Origin: Celoporthe dispersa
Lineage: Eukaryota > Ascomycota > Sordariomycetes > Diaporthales > Cryphonectriaceae
Length of the DNA stretch: 64,000 bases
Reading direction: 5' to 3'
NCBI GenBank assembly: GCA_016584495.1
Contig: WAID01000009.1
Location: forward strand, 1,674,001 to 1,738,000
The notes beneath the pieces are model-generated. The model did not search any database. It had not been told where the DNA came from and saw only the letters and a list, made by a program, of their open reading frames with translations. Shown piece after piece: positions 1 to 10,833 of the stretch. Position numbers and translations under genes: made by a program. The stretch's first letter is position 1. The number at the start of each line of letters is the position of its first letter.

Positions 1-498
1 GTTTACACTGCCAACTGGGGATTGATGAAGGCTCGTTTGAGTACTAAATATGTTTAAGAGCACGAACAGATAAAAACTCCACTACTCACTCCTTATAGCA
101 CTATGTTTGTAAGCTCATGCACGCTGGGTAGTCCTGAGCCATGAGCGCGTAACAGTCTCGTCTTACGGACATCACCATTTAACCTGGCACCATCGGTGAT
201 GCAGAGACGAAAGTCTTGTCTGACTTGCAATCTTATTCTGCGTGGCCACCGAGGTTCCTTCCCAGCTGTCCAGTCCAACAGCATTCCAGGCCAGATACCT
301 CGTGGCCAGCGTTCCTCGTATCAATCTGGGCTTGAGCATCTTCCAAGTCGCCAAAGATATCGGGACCACGTCGCGCTTGTTGTCGCCCGAGCAAATGACC
401 AGTGTTCACCATCAAGTTTCCCTCGACAGGCTTTCCAGAGCAGAGAGGACACTACCACCACCACTTGTCTCTCCTGTGCCCTCGCCATTTTCTTCACC
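1..498. other. Intergenic, 3' flank of PHO81
   Basis: No gene is supported here. The open frames on both strands are short and overlap or antisense the 3' end of the PHO81 gene, whose stop codon lies at 499-501. The stretch presumably holds its 3' UTR and terminator. No canonical AATAAA signal was recognised on the minus strand. Confidence 0.5.
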
Positions 499-3400
499 TT
501 ACATGTCTATGGTGTCATTGAACCGCAAGACACCTGTGTACTTGAAGACACCATCCACGCCGGTGGGAACCTTCTCGGGAGGGGGGATTCGTCAGCGGAC
601 CAGTCTCGGATGATTTGTCGACCACAAGCGCAAGGCCTTGAGCCTTGATCGCATCGACAAGGGCGGGCACCAGTTTCTGTTATCACTTTGTGAGCAGGTC
701 TTTTCTTATGAATCTGTGGAGAAAGGTGCATCTTGCTGCACGCAGCACTTACCAAGAGCCGCGAGGTAATCAGCAACCCCATGAAGTTGTTGTTCTGTGC
801 CGTCCTCACCACCTCCTTGATCGAGCTGGACCTGCGCCCGTGATTCGCCGCCGCGGCGATCATCTGCGGCGGGGCCATCGAGACCTCCTCGCGACCCAGG
901 TCGTTGCAGAGGAACACGGGGAAGTTGGGCTGCTTCCAGTTGAGGGCGGTGCACACGCTGGGGCTGTACGAGCTGAAGACCACCGACCGCACAGCTGCGG
1001 CACCGCCTAGCTGTTGGGTTTGTGCGCGCTGGACACGTGCATGGTCAAAGACGGTGGTCAGCACGGAGTCGACGAAGCGGTTGAGATCCCCGCTGTTGTA
1101 CACGGACGGGTCGATGGTCTGCTGCTGGTGGTGGTGGTGGTTGGGGATACTCTCGTCCATGGGGTAGATGAAATGCAGGTTCACATGTATGCCGGGTGGG
1201 AGGATCTCCAGTGCGTCTGCGAGGGTGACTCCGGCAGTCGCAAAGAGGCGGTGCAGTTCGTGCAGCTCGGTCTGGGGGCCGAGTTGGCCGGAGCCTAGGA
1301 TGCTCCTCGAGGCCGAGTTCCTCAGCATCTGCTCAAACTGTGCATAATTGAGCCACGAGACAGGCACCGCAACCCCTCCCATGCCTAGATCGACCGTGCG
1401 CGTAGGCCACAGGACGGGAACGCCATCTTTCGTCTGCTGTACATAGAGCCGTACGAAATCGCCGACAAGGCTGGAGCCGGTGACAAAACTGCTGATGTGT
1501 CGATCGAACTGTCTGGTTGCCTTCCAGTACGTCTCGAAATCCGTGATCTCGAGCGGCTTGCCCTGGAAGGGCTTGATGACCTGCGTATTGAAGCTGATCT
1601 GGCCTATGGCACGCAGCCGGGGGTCAAACAGGGGGAGACAGCAGCTACCAGAGCTCGTCAGAGATGCACGGAAGGTATTAGGCAAAGCAACCGTCTTTGC
1701 AATGATCTTGGCGCCATAGGTTGGGAAGACGTCAAAGTCTAACGTGAAGGATTCAAGGTTGTCGATCTGGAATGAAACAAGTCGGGTATCTTCTTGGAAG
1801 GGAAGTATGATGTTCTTGGGTATGAGGTCGGAAGCTTTGGAGGAGACAGTCAGGCGGGCAGCCGGATATTTGCCATCGTGGAAGAAGACCAGTGGCTGCT
1901 CGCCATCTCCGCCGAAATTGATCTGGACAACCGTCTTGGTGTCTAGGAAGTTGTGCCCGTATCTACGCAGCGGAATGATGGGCGGTGGGAGTTCGAGATC
2001 CGGGATACCGTCGGGATCGAGCGACATTGGCTCAGGTGCGCTGCTAGAGCCCAGAGCCCCCAACATCGGGGGGGACAAGCTGGGCCGCTCTAGGACTTGT
2101 CTCCCTTCCTAGGGTCGCCAATCAATGTAGTCAGCAGGTTCATGCACTCGAGATGACCCTCCCACGCTGCGTAGTACAAGGCTGGGAGATCCTTCTCGTC
2201 CAGGATCGTGGCATCAACTCCTTCATCCAACAGAGCTCGCAGACAAGGGACGTTGCCTTCGCTCGCCGCGTGTACAAGCGGTGTCCATCCATAGAGCTTG
2301 TCGATCTGGTCCAGGTCGGCACCAAACTGTTTCAACAGGCCCAGGAGATCAGGATTCTTTGCAGACCTCGCCACGAGGTGTTGAGGATATAACCCTTCAG
2401 CGTCGGGTAGTATTTGGGCGCCATTTGTAAGAAGCAGCTGTACGATGGCGAGAGAGCCGTGTTTGCATGCCAGGTTCAAGGGCGCGTGGTCGGTGTCGGA
2501 AACGGGGCTCAATACTGCGCCGCTGTGGATGAGTCGCTGGACGCAGTCCAGATGGTTGTGTATGATCGCATGTACCAACGGTCGGAAGTTGTCGTGATCG
2601 ATGAGGTTGATTGTGTCCGCATCCACTGCTGTCGCGTCAGCAAGTTTGCAAGTCACCCACCACAAGTGTTTTTTTAAAGAATAAAAAAATCTTACCAGCC
2701 AGGAGCGCGTCTATCATGTCAAGGCGGCCATGCATACTGGCATAATGCAGCGGTACTCGACCATATACATCTCTCCTGTTGACAGCCACGCCCTGAGACA
2801 GGGCCAGATTCAAGACGAAAGAGTTGCCGTAGATGGTTGCTTGATGCAAGCAGTTCCGCTCGTTGATGTCGTCTTCAGAACGTATATCCACCAAGCCAGT
2901 ATCCAACAGGACCTGAAGGGACACCTGTGGGGCCTCGTTGATGGAGGCGAGGAAAGTCCTCGTGATTCTCTCCTTGAGGGCTAGGGCCATGCCCGAGTCT
3001 GGCTCGACCGCTGCTTGCATGCGAGACAAGAGATCTTTCAGGGATTCGAGGTTGCCTGAAAGGGTCGTCTCCAGCAGCAGGGTGTCCGCATCGCCTTCAT
3101 CTGTGCCCAGAAGATGCTGGCTGCTCACAATGTGATCCGGACGTGTTTGCCCCTCGAAGCTGACATGGTCGCCATCTGCCCAGGCACCAAGTTCCTGCAG
3201 GCTCGTTGTGACCTGGTCGGACAGCTCGCTGATGACGGTCGGGTTGAAGAACGGCTGCACCTCGACAGCCCGGGACAGGTACAGCTCCTTGGTCTTGGAT
3301 TTGGATGTCTTGTCCCATTTCTTCAGGATCTTGGAGAATGCCGTCCCATTCACATCGACAAACTGCTGTAGCTTGTTCAGATCATTGGCAAATTGCTGGA

Positions 3401-4215
3401 AACCCTCCTGTAAGGTGGTGAATTTCGCCGATCGTCTCGAGATGCCCTGACGGGACTGGAGAACCCGTTTTTTATCCAGGAGAGTTCTAAGGCGAATTTT
3501 AAGCTATCAACAAGGGTTAGAATCGAGATCACTCTTCCCAGGCCTGGTTCTGGTATGTACCTCTGCTTCTTTCTGGAGATAGAACGCGTTGACTTTTTCG
3601 AGCTCACGTTCCTGAACTATAGTTAGCAGTCAGAACAATCGCCTATCGCACCATATCCAGCTTGCTACCGTACCAGCTGGAAGAAGAATGTAGCCTTGTT
3701 TGCCTGCAAAGCTGCCTGTTGGTCCGCTGGAGCGGAGGGCTGGAGCGGGTCATGCTGGGCTTGCAGCTGCGGCGTCGCGGAGAGCTTCTTGATGAGCTGT
3801 GGTCACGATGGTCAGCGGACACAAGGTTCCTTTGTTCTTCTTCATACTGCGTTTCTCTATGCAGTGTTCTGGCCTGGCACGCGTTGAGGGCTCCCTCGGC
3901 TTTCGAATAAGGATATCGTCCGTAAGAACGGAAGTCGGTTCAACTTCACAACCACCTAGGAGCGACAAGGTAATGATAAATGAGGATGGGCCGGCGTATA
4001 ACATACCTTCTTCAGTGCCTTGTAGTTGACAAAGCTGGCAGCATACTCGGGGACCTCAAGCTGGCGCTTCTGGATTTGCTTGCCAAATTTCCTGCCAAAC
4101 ATCAGCAAAAGTTTAAGCTAGTCTGTGGGCGAACACAGACAGAAGGGAATCGGGCGAGCGAGCGAGCAACATGAGGGGAAATACAGTCAAGTCGCAAAGG
4201 GGCAAATACTCACAT
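499..4215 (-). CDS. nuc-2: PHO81/NUC-2 phosphate sensor: SPX, ankyrin repeats, GDPD-like domain (frameshifted as read)
   Basis: Cytoplasmic/nuclear regulator of the phosphate-starvation pathway; in this family it inhibits the cyclin-CDK that phosphorylates the PHO4/NUC-1 transcription factor. Model: exons 4214-4215, 4007-4091, 3674-3796, 3561-3611, 2696-3503, 753-2628, 499-676. The SPX domain starts MKFGKQIQKRQLEVPEYAAS and continues with LIKKLSAT and ERELEKVNAFYLQKEAE. Ankyrin repeats fill about residues 330-610 (for example PLHYASMHGRLDMIDALL and LPALYYAAWEGHLECMNLL). The C-terminal half resembles a glycerophosphodiester phosphodiesterase domain and ends VFKYTGVLRFNDTIDM. Two frame breaks are seen: one base missing near 2095-2112 and one extra C in the run at 581-586. 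They cancel, so the spliced length of 3123 nt (about 1040 aa) is close to N. crassa NUC-2. An unspliced alternative start, MFGRKFGK at 4102, is possible. Confidence 0.9.
4092..4213 (-). other. nuc-2: Intron that appears to split the PHO81 start codon (AT|G)
   Basis: On the minus strand the sequence reads ACCAT|GTGAGTATTTG at 4213 and GTTTGGCAG|GAAATTTGGC at 4092. Joining them makes AT+G, then AAA TTT GGC AAG, which gives the canonical SPX start MKFGK. GTGAGT is a strong donor and GCTGATG before the acceptor is a plausible branch site. If the intron is not used, translation would start at an ATG inside it (MFGRKFGK), which inserts residues before the conserved KFGK. Confidence 0.65.
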
Positions 4216-4568
4216 GGTGTGAAGCGAGGGCCGGTGACCTGGGAGGTCACTGGCTAGTTTGCAAGGATTTTTTTTAAAAAACAAAATAAAACGGACGACC
4301 GGGCGTCTTCTGTTATATGAGCCCTACAAGGCCCCGGAGTGTTCCAAGATCAGAGCACGTATCAGACCCCGAGAGCCCTTTAACAAGCTCATGCAGGTGT
4401 GACGTTGGGTCCTGCACTCCCCCTCTCTGGCTCGACAGTCGTCTGACCTAACTCTGACTGGACAGTTCTTCCGGGGAATTTTGTCCACGAAATGCACAGT
4501 GAATCCTTGACGAGCAAGGTGGAGATCAGCACAGTCGTCCAGCGCTTAGCCACCACCTCGACGGGCTG

Positions 4569-4574
4569 CACGTG
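4569..4574. promoter_or_regulatory. Palindromic CACGTG E-box upstream of PHO81
   Basis: CACGTG, embedded in the longer palindrome GCACGTGC, lies about 355 bp upstream of the PHO81 start. CACGTG is the core site of the bHLH phosphate regulator PHO4 of yeast and NUC-1 of Neurospora, and yeast PHO81 is itself PHO4-induced. That suggests a feedback site. A six-base motif can occur by chance. Confidence 0.35.
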
Positions 4575-6479
4575 CGACTGTAATAGGACTCGATGCTCCG
4601 TATAGATGGTTGGAGACGTATTCCCCTGCGCGGTTCTTTCTCAGTGAAGGAACGTCCACACTATGCGGATCCTATGCGGAAGATGGTCAGAGTGAAATTC
4701 CGCGAAATTTTGCGGCTCAAACCAGCTATGTTGGGTCCTTCTTGATCTTCCGGTCGCCGTACGGAGGAGGGGGGGCGACCGGGGAACCGGAAACTCAGGG
4801 ACGTAAACAGTGTCAGGCCAGCCATGAAAACAAGATTTTCGTCCGTCCTATGCCCGCAGTGGGTACAGGAAGCCTGAGTCCCAGGGCGAAAGGGTTACCT
4901 GATGCAGATTGCTGGTGGAGGCAGGAGGACCAGATACTATTGGAATAGTCCAGTAAATCGCCCCATGCAATGGGGCCAATATGCAAGGTGTAGTGACAAC
5001 GTCACCGGGACCAGGAGAAAGATGTCTGGACAGTAAGATCGGTAAAGATGAAGGGGGGTGACTAGTGAGATAGAGTGTTGTGGGTGGGTGGGTGGAAGAA
5101 AGATGGCTGGAGATTGCTTGACATAACGACAAGGGCCAAGGTGACAGTACAGCAAAGAGGAAGCACAAGATACATACCAGGAGGCGTTCTATTGGATCCC
5201 AAGATATGCAGCCTGGATTCCGTACCGAGACAACGGCGTGATGACAGTCAGTAACGCCCACGCAAGCCTGGGTCCGCTTTGCTTGGGAGGGGGGGGGGTG
5301 TCACCGTAGGGACTGCGTTCAGGGCAGTCGCAGCAGCGGCCGATATTTCCAGGCAGGGTCCGTACAAGCCCTACCAGATGCTGCAGGATATACGAGGCAG
5401 CAACAAGGTATGATTCCCGAATCTGCAATGGACAATCTCGAGGCTGAGATGGGGACTGTGCCAACCTGCAGAGCCTCCCTTGTCGATATAAGCTTAAGGG
5501 CTGCGTAGGTTGTGGAGGGACGAACACGACGCTGGTTGCCGCGTTGGGTGAACCCGACCCCTTGTCTGGAACCAAGGCCAGGTCCCTGAGGCGTACAAAA
5601 GCTCGGATTGTCGAGGCTGGGTGACTGGCGTGTGGAAGCTGTCTCTGCGGCCGGGAAATCGAGCTCGGGTTGAGGCAGAGTCGGGTTCGAGACAGGCAGG
5701 CTGGGCAAGTACAAGTACAAGTACCTCTCCCAGGGAAGGTAGTCGAGACGAGGTCCTTGCCAACACAAGATCAGGCCTCCACAATTTTTTGTTGGCCTGC
5801 GAAGACTCTGAAGAGAGACAGAGAGAGAAAGAAAGAGAAAGAGAGAAAGAAAAAAAAAAAGAAATCTGCCGTGACAATATTGGCAGAATAATTATGTGTG
5901 TGCCCTGAGGACCAGTCTTCGTGGCCCTCGCAAGAGCAGGAGCAGTACACGATACTACAATACAAACTTGCTGGAGGGAGGGTCTCGAGGTCGGCGCACG
6001 GGACACCCAAAACAGCATTCCTTAGCTGCCAGGAGTGCGTACCGGTACCTAGCGCATAGCATTTTGCGCGCGAGGGAGAGGGAGAGAGACCAGTCACAGG
6101 CTAGAGCGAGGCAACGGCTCGCAGAGCTACACAAGCTGCTCTCTCCCTGCCTCATCCAACCAAATCATAGAGAGAGAAAAAAAACTCCATCGGTTTTGTT
6201 CTCTCTGAACCCATCCCCAGAGCCTCGTGTTCTTTCTCGATTTGGATGCCTCTGAGATTGGTCCAATGAGACCCCGCAGACAGCGCACATGGCCCTTCCT
6301 GCATATCTGCTAGGCATACGTACCGAGTACCGCAGTAGTCTACTTCAGATTCCTCACACTTCATGTGGAGGGCCCCACCCATAGCGACCGCGGATGGGAA
6401 TCATGACTAAACCCTCCTCATGCGCTTGAGAGAGAGAGAGAGAAGGGGGGGGGGCCGTCATCCTCGGAGGGGTTTTCGG

Positions 6480-6900
6480 TTGCCTATAGACACGCCTCTG
6501 GTCTTGGCCATGGACCTCTAACTATACCCAGCTTAGCGCATTTAAACTCTGCGCTATTACGAACTTCAGAGAATATTAAATATCCTTTTGTTAACTCTCT
6601 ATTCCTAGAATGAACCCAGATTCTAACTCTCATCATAACCTGGGACAAGTGCAATCTTTTTGCTTCTCTGAGTGAATTGTGAATTGTTTTTTGTGCCAAA
6701 AAAAAAAAGTTGGCAGCTTAGATTGCAGGTATTGCTGAGTACTTAAACAAGGTTGGTAGAACAAACTTTTTGTGCTTTGCTCTAGACATCCTACTAAGTA
6801 TGGTTAAAGTTCAATTTCAAAACTCAAGACGGGTCTATACGTCTAGGAATATTGCCGGTTTGCAATCGAGTTTTGGGGGATCAAGTTGTCAATGTTGTCA
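6480..6900. other. AT-rich island in GC-rich surroundings
   Basis: Base composition drops visibly, with many TTTAAA, ATATTAAATA and GAATTGTGAATTG-like stretches, against the GC-rich neighbourhood. No open frame, terminal inverted repeat or target duplication was found by eye. It could be a decayed or RIP-mutated transposon remnant, or simply an AT-rich spacer. Confidence 0.3.
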
Positions 6901-7289
6901 GAAACCTCAGGTAAATATTCCAGAGTGTGAGCCATGGCCACAGAGAGCGGGCGTCGCTGCGGAATCTGGGCAGCCAAGAGAAGCAGGCTGCACTATGCTT
7001 CCTTCGCGCTTGGAACTTCTACAAATGACATGTCACCGGGCGTAGGTGCTATCCCTCCTCTCTTGTGGCCACGTCGTTGTGTCGAGGATGAGTGGGTATA
7101 CCTGATATGCTTCATCGAATGGCACTTCAGATCGGGGGAATCAATTTTGTGCTGTCAGGGGCAGTAGACATGCCGGATGGCGAAACAAACGTCCTGCCCA
7201 AACTTCCAGGAAGTCCAACCCTCCCGGCCCGCACGGCTTCCAAGTGTCAACACAGCCGGTGTCCCGTTTGTCTTTGCGTCGCTGCGCCG

Positions 7290-8827
7290 CTACTTCGTGG
7301 CCTCATCCTTCTTCGCCTTGTCATCCACCAGACTGTCCGCCATGGCCTCCGCTGCTGCCTTGCGCAGTCTCTCCTCCGAGTCGTCCATCTTGATGCCTCC
7401 CTTGTCCGGCTTGTCTTTGGCGTCCTTGTCGTCATCGCTGTCGCCCAGGCTGAAAGGGTCGTTGTCCGCGATGGGGTCGGGATCGACATTGGACAGCGGC
7501 TGCCACTTGCTCGTCTTGGTTGGCGTCGCATCCCTGGGCCCGTTCTTGGGTGAAGCGTTGTAGATGTCAATCTCCTCAGCACCTTCTTTGAACGCCACTT
7601 TCCGGGCGTCACTTGGCTTTGGCGATGTGGACGACGGTGGGGGCCTGAAGACGTTCGGGTTGGGCTGGCCTGGTCGAGCAGGTGCTGGTCAGGTATCAGT
7701 ATCGGTCAAATACTTCCGCAGCGCCCCGGGAAGAAGGAAGGGGGAGGGGGGAAGGAGTCGCGACAGGAGTCGCGACAGGGTGGTTCTGCTTACTGCCGTC
7801 GCTGTGAAACTTCATCCCGGCAAAGTCGTCACTCAGCAGCTCAGGATCGGCATCGTACCGCTCGTAGTCCCGGCTCCTCCTGCCTGGTTCCCCACCGGCA
7901 CTCCCTCCATACTGTCCGTGCTGCTGCGACGGGCCGCCGTTCTCGTCAAACTGATCGTCAAACTTCTTCTTGAGGTCCTTGAACCAACTGTTGACCTTGG
8001 TCTGCGTCTCCTGGAAGCCCTTCTTCAGCTGCTCCTGTATGACGGGCAGGTCGTCGTCGATAAAGCTGTGCTCCCGGTCGTCGTACAGCTCGTTGGGCTT
8101 GAGCCCCGTCTCCTGGCGGCGGCGCGGCTGCGACGGCGGGCCCCGGTTGGACGTCCGCGCCTCGTACGCCGAGCTCTCGTAGTGTTCCGCCAGCCGGCGC
8201 GCGTAGGCCTCGTCCGCCTCGAGCTGCGACTGGGTGTTCTGCGGCCGAGGGGGCTGCGGAGGAGGCGCCTCGTCCTCGGCGTCATGCTGCACCGCATCCG
8301 GGTCGCTCATTGCCAGAAGGGCGTTGAACGCTGGTCGATGCGCCCGCCGCTGGCGATCAGCACGGCCTTGATGACGGAGGCATCGATGCTGGGGAAGGCC
8401 TCCTTGAGGATCGCCTCGTTCTTCTGCTGCTCAGACACAGGGCGGGGCGGCTTGGGAGGGGGCGCCTCGTCGGAAGCGGTCGTCTGGGGCTCGGCCGGAG
8501 GTGGAGAGGAAGCAGCAGCGGGGGCTGCCTTGGGAGCTTCCGCAGGGGGCGAGGCTCCTGCTGGGGGGTTGGGCTTGGTGGCGCCTTCGTCCATGTTGAC
8601 AACACCTGATTCCTGGGCGTCTTCGTCGTCAGAAAAGTCCAGCGGCTTGATTGTAGTCGGGGACTCGGGAGCTTTTTCCTGAAGTGATGAGCCGGATGGT
8701 CAGCGCTGGTCCTCTCTCTTTCTAGCAGCGGTTGGTGCAGTGCATGAACCGTGCTCCTCCTGTGTTTGAGAGCCGTCTGCTCCTCGTGCTACCGAGATGA
8801 CGCTGGGGAATGGTCACTCACGGCCAT
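7290..8827 (-). CDS. cue5: CUE-domain ubiquitin-binding autophagy adaptor, Cue5-like (one frameshift)
   Basis: Cytosolic adaptor of the Cue5/Tollip type, which links ubiquitinated cargo to Atg8 on autophagosomes. Exons 8822-8827 (ATG GCC only), 7794-8678 and 7290-7684 give MAEKAPESPTTIKPLDF, an Ala/Pro-rich stretch, then a CUE domain (EAILKEAFPSIDASVIKAVL, then FNALLAMSDPD), a helical acidic segment (LEADEAYARRLAEHYE), and a C-terminal tail. The tail contains KWQPLSNV; WQPL fits the W-x-x-L Atg8-interacting motif. One base is missing inside the CUE domain at about 8329-8332 (CAGCG where CAGGCG would restore D-Q-A-F-N). The spliced length of 1286 nt becomes 1287 (428 aa) with that base. It is divergent from VPS20. 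Donors are GTGAGT and GTAAGC. Confidence 0.82.
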
Positions 8828-9326
8828 ATTGAACCGAGATATGGTTGCAAAAGTGGATGAGCTCTCTCGAGGGAGGCCGATATCGTAAAAGGAGATAGAA
8901 CAGGACAAAGGGGCTGCGGTTTGTCGTTGGTAGATATCTCACAGGAAGTGTTGCGAATCTGATGATGCTGGGCCTGGCACATGGCGCCAAGGTACCACCG
9001 TATTATGCCACCTAACCCCACCTTAGCACATGAAGTAGGTAACATTGTCATCCGACAGGGGTCCAGGTATGCAAGACTGCAGGCACTTCCAGGGTTTGTC
9101 GGTCCGCCGATAAGATAAGCCGTCCATCCTGTGACGCCGCCCAGGCCGTCATCCATCCAGACTCGACCGTCCATCAATCAATGGACCGGCATCTGCTAAA
9201 TATGCTCTTGCTGGGGTTGAACATGCAAAGCAAAATTCCTACACCATGACTTGAAGAGAAGAAATCAAATTCCGTCTAGATCCCTCCTTCTTCCTATTCC
9301 CAGGTCCATATGTTGCAAGTAGCAAT
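8828..9326. promoter_or_regulatory. Shared divergent promoter, CUE5-like / VPS20
   Basis: This 0.5 kb separates the two start codons and must carry both promoters and both 5' leaders. No coding signal is seen. It has no long polypyrimidine tract. Specific factor sites were not recognised. Confidence 0.55.
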
Positions 9327-10151
9327 ATGGGGAACAATTCCAGTCGGGTCACGGCCCAGGATAAGTGAGATAGCCCGCCCCCCTGAGAGTCCACTCCCAT
9401 CGCCCCTCGCTCTGCGCGCGCCATGCGCCGAGGGATATGGAAACCCCTCAGCAGATCGCTGACAATCGCTGTCCGCTGCCTCATCTCAGGGCTATCCTGG
9501 ACTTGAAGATCCAGCGCGACAAGCTGCACCAGTACCAGCGGCGCATCACCGGCCTGACCGACCGCGAGACCGACATCGCAAAGCAGATGCTCGCCAAGGG
9601 CGACAAGAAGCGCGCCCTGCTCGCCCTCCGCCGCAAGAAATACCAGGAGTCCCTCCTAGCCAAGACGGACGCCCAGCTCGAACAGCTGGAGAAGCTGACC
9701 GCCAACGTCGAGTTTGCCCAGATCCAGAAGGACGTCGTCTTCGGCCTGCAGCAGGGCACCAAGGTGCTGAGGGAGATACATGCCGAGATGGGCGGGATAG
9801 AGCATGTGGAGAAGCTGATGGGCGAGACGGCGGATGCAATTGCATATCAGAATGTGAGTAGGCGTCGTAATCTTTGGGGAGGGCAACGTCAGGCACGGCA
9901 CCTGTGCGGATACTGATCACATCTTCCACTTCTAGGAGGTCAGCGAGATGCTCGGCGGCAAGATATCGAACCAGGATGAAGACGAGGTCGAGGATGAGCT
10001 TGCGGCGTTGGAGGCAGAAGTCAAGGGGACGGAGCCACTACCCAGAGTCCCAGATACTGTACTGCCCGAGCCTGTGCAGGAAGAAACACCAGAGAGGCTC
10101 CCCGCAGAGGCGCCGCGGAAAGAACCGGAGCGGCAGGCCATGCTTGCGTAA
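9327..10151 (+). CDS. vps20: ESCRT-III subunit Vps20 (CHMP6)
   Basis: Nucleates ESCRT-III filaments on endosomes for multivesicular-body sorting, linking ESCRT-II to Snf7. Exons 9327-9364, 9490-9853 and 9936-10151 give 205 aa (yeast Vps20 is 221 aa). The short first exon supplies MGNNSSRVTAQDK with Gly2 positioned for N-myristoylation, as expected for Vps20. The basic helical hairpin follows (AILDLKIQRDKLHQYQRRI through the helix ending KLMGETADAIAYQN), then EVSEMLGGKI and an acidic, Pro-rich tail. The in-frame ATG at 9437 lies in intron 1 and would lose the myristoylation signal, so 9327 is preferred. Introns start GTGAGA and GTGAGT and carry GCTGACA and CTGAT branch sites. The reading frame is intact. 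Confidence 0.93.
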
Positions 10152-10477
10152 GGAGCACATGATTCCTGAGGCTGGTATGCGGTAGGTACGAGACAAAGCA
10201 TCAATGACGGAAATATAGACGTGAGGTGAATCATACACGCTCAGGCACCATAACCGAAATTTCCCGGGATTTCATTGTTTAGGCATAGACCCGTTGCAGA
10301 GATAAAATGACAAAACCAACCATGTGCTAAACAGAATATCTGGCCTGCTGGTGGTAGCGACGCATACAAGATGTTGTAGTGTTAGCAGTTCTCCTGCCCA
10401 GAACAAGATGCCATGAAGAAAATCAAGCCAGCGCAGCTTGCCGGCTGAACAACGCCGTTCTATGCAAGGTCTCCCGC
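10152..10477. other. Convergent 3' flank, no gene seen
   Basis: It lies between the VPS20 stop and the unassigned minus-strand frame ending at 10478. It presumably carries the VPS20 3' UTR. Nothing else is recognisable. Confidence 0.4.
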
Positions 10478-10833
10478 CTATGGCTCCTGAACAGTATCGT
10501 CGCAAAACTCTATCAAATGCCATGCCGCCATTAAATGCGCAATAGTCAGCCGCAACTCCTCCGTCGAAGCATCGTCCACCCGGTATAATGCTAGGCGAGA
10601 AAACCAAATAAATAACAGCACCTTCCACCCGTGCAAACGCCGATACATTGACAATGCTGTGCTCGTAAACGCCATCCGAGCTCTGTACATAGAAGTAAAA
10701 CAATCGAGTGTCAAGCCCACCAACAGTAAGCGACATAGACTCTCGCCTGAGCGGTGTCTTGAGGGTATTCGGGGGTCCGTAAGGCCCGTCAGGCATGCAT
10801 TGAGACCGTTTGTCGTAAGCGGACAAGTTCTGG
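10478..10833 (-). other. Unassigned protein-like reading frame downstream of the DUF2293 gene
   Basis: On the minus strand, about 10620-10833 reads as a plausible polypeptide (segments such as LKTPLRRESMSLTVGG and LFYFYVQSSDGVYEHSI). Translation then continues convincingly only in the next frame (LALYRVDDASTEELRLTIAH, then WHLIEFCDDTVQEP, stop at 10478). One extra base near 10600, perhaps in a TTTT run, would explain the switch. It may be a 3' exon of the DUF2293 gene: a GTACAT donor near 10883 and CTAG at 10834 join in frame. It could also be a separate small gene. I do not recognise the family. Confidence 0.35.

Larger units (their letters stand above)
4216..7289. other. Gene-free 3.1 kb between PHO81 and the CUE5-like gene
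   Basis: It holds the PHO81 promoter and 5' leader at the left and the 3' flank of the CUE5-like gene at the right. Open frames are short and low-complexity, with no recognisable motif. Purine-rich tracts lie near 5812-5860 (GA/AAAG), 6077-6092 and 6428-6446. An AT-rich island at about 6480-6900 is listed separately. No transposase or reverse-transcriptase fragment was recognised. Confidence 0.5.

Noticed and set aside
5494..6018. 174-codon minus-strand ORF with a poly-Phe/Ser run
   Set aside because: Created by the GAAAG/AAAA purine tract at 5812-5860; no other support.
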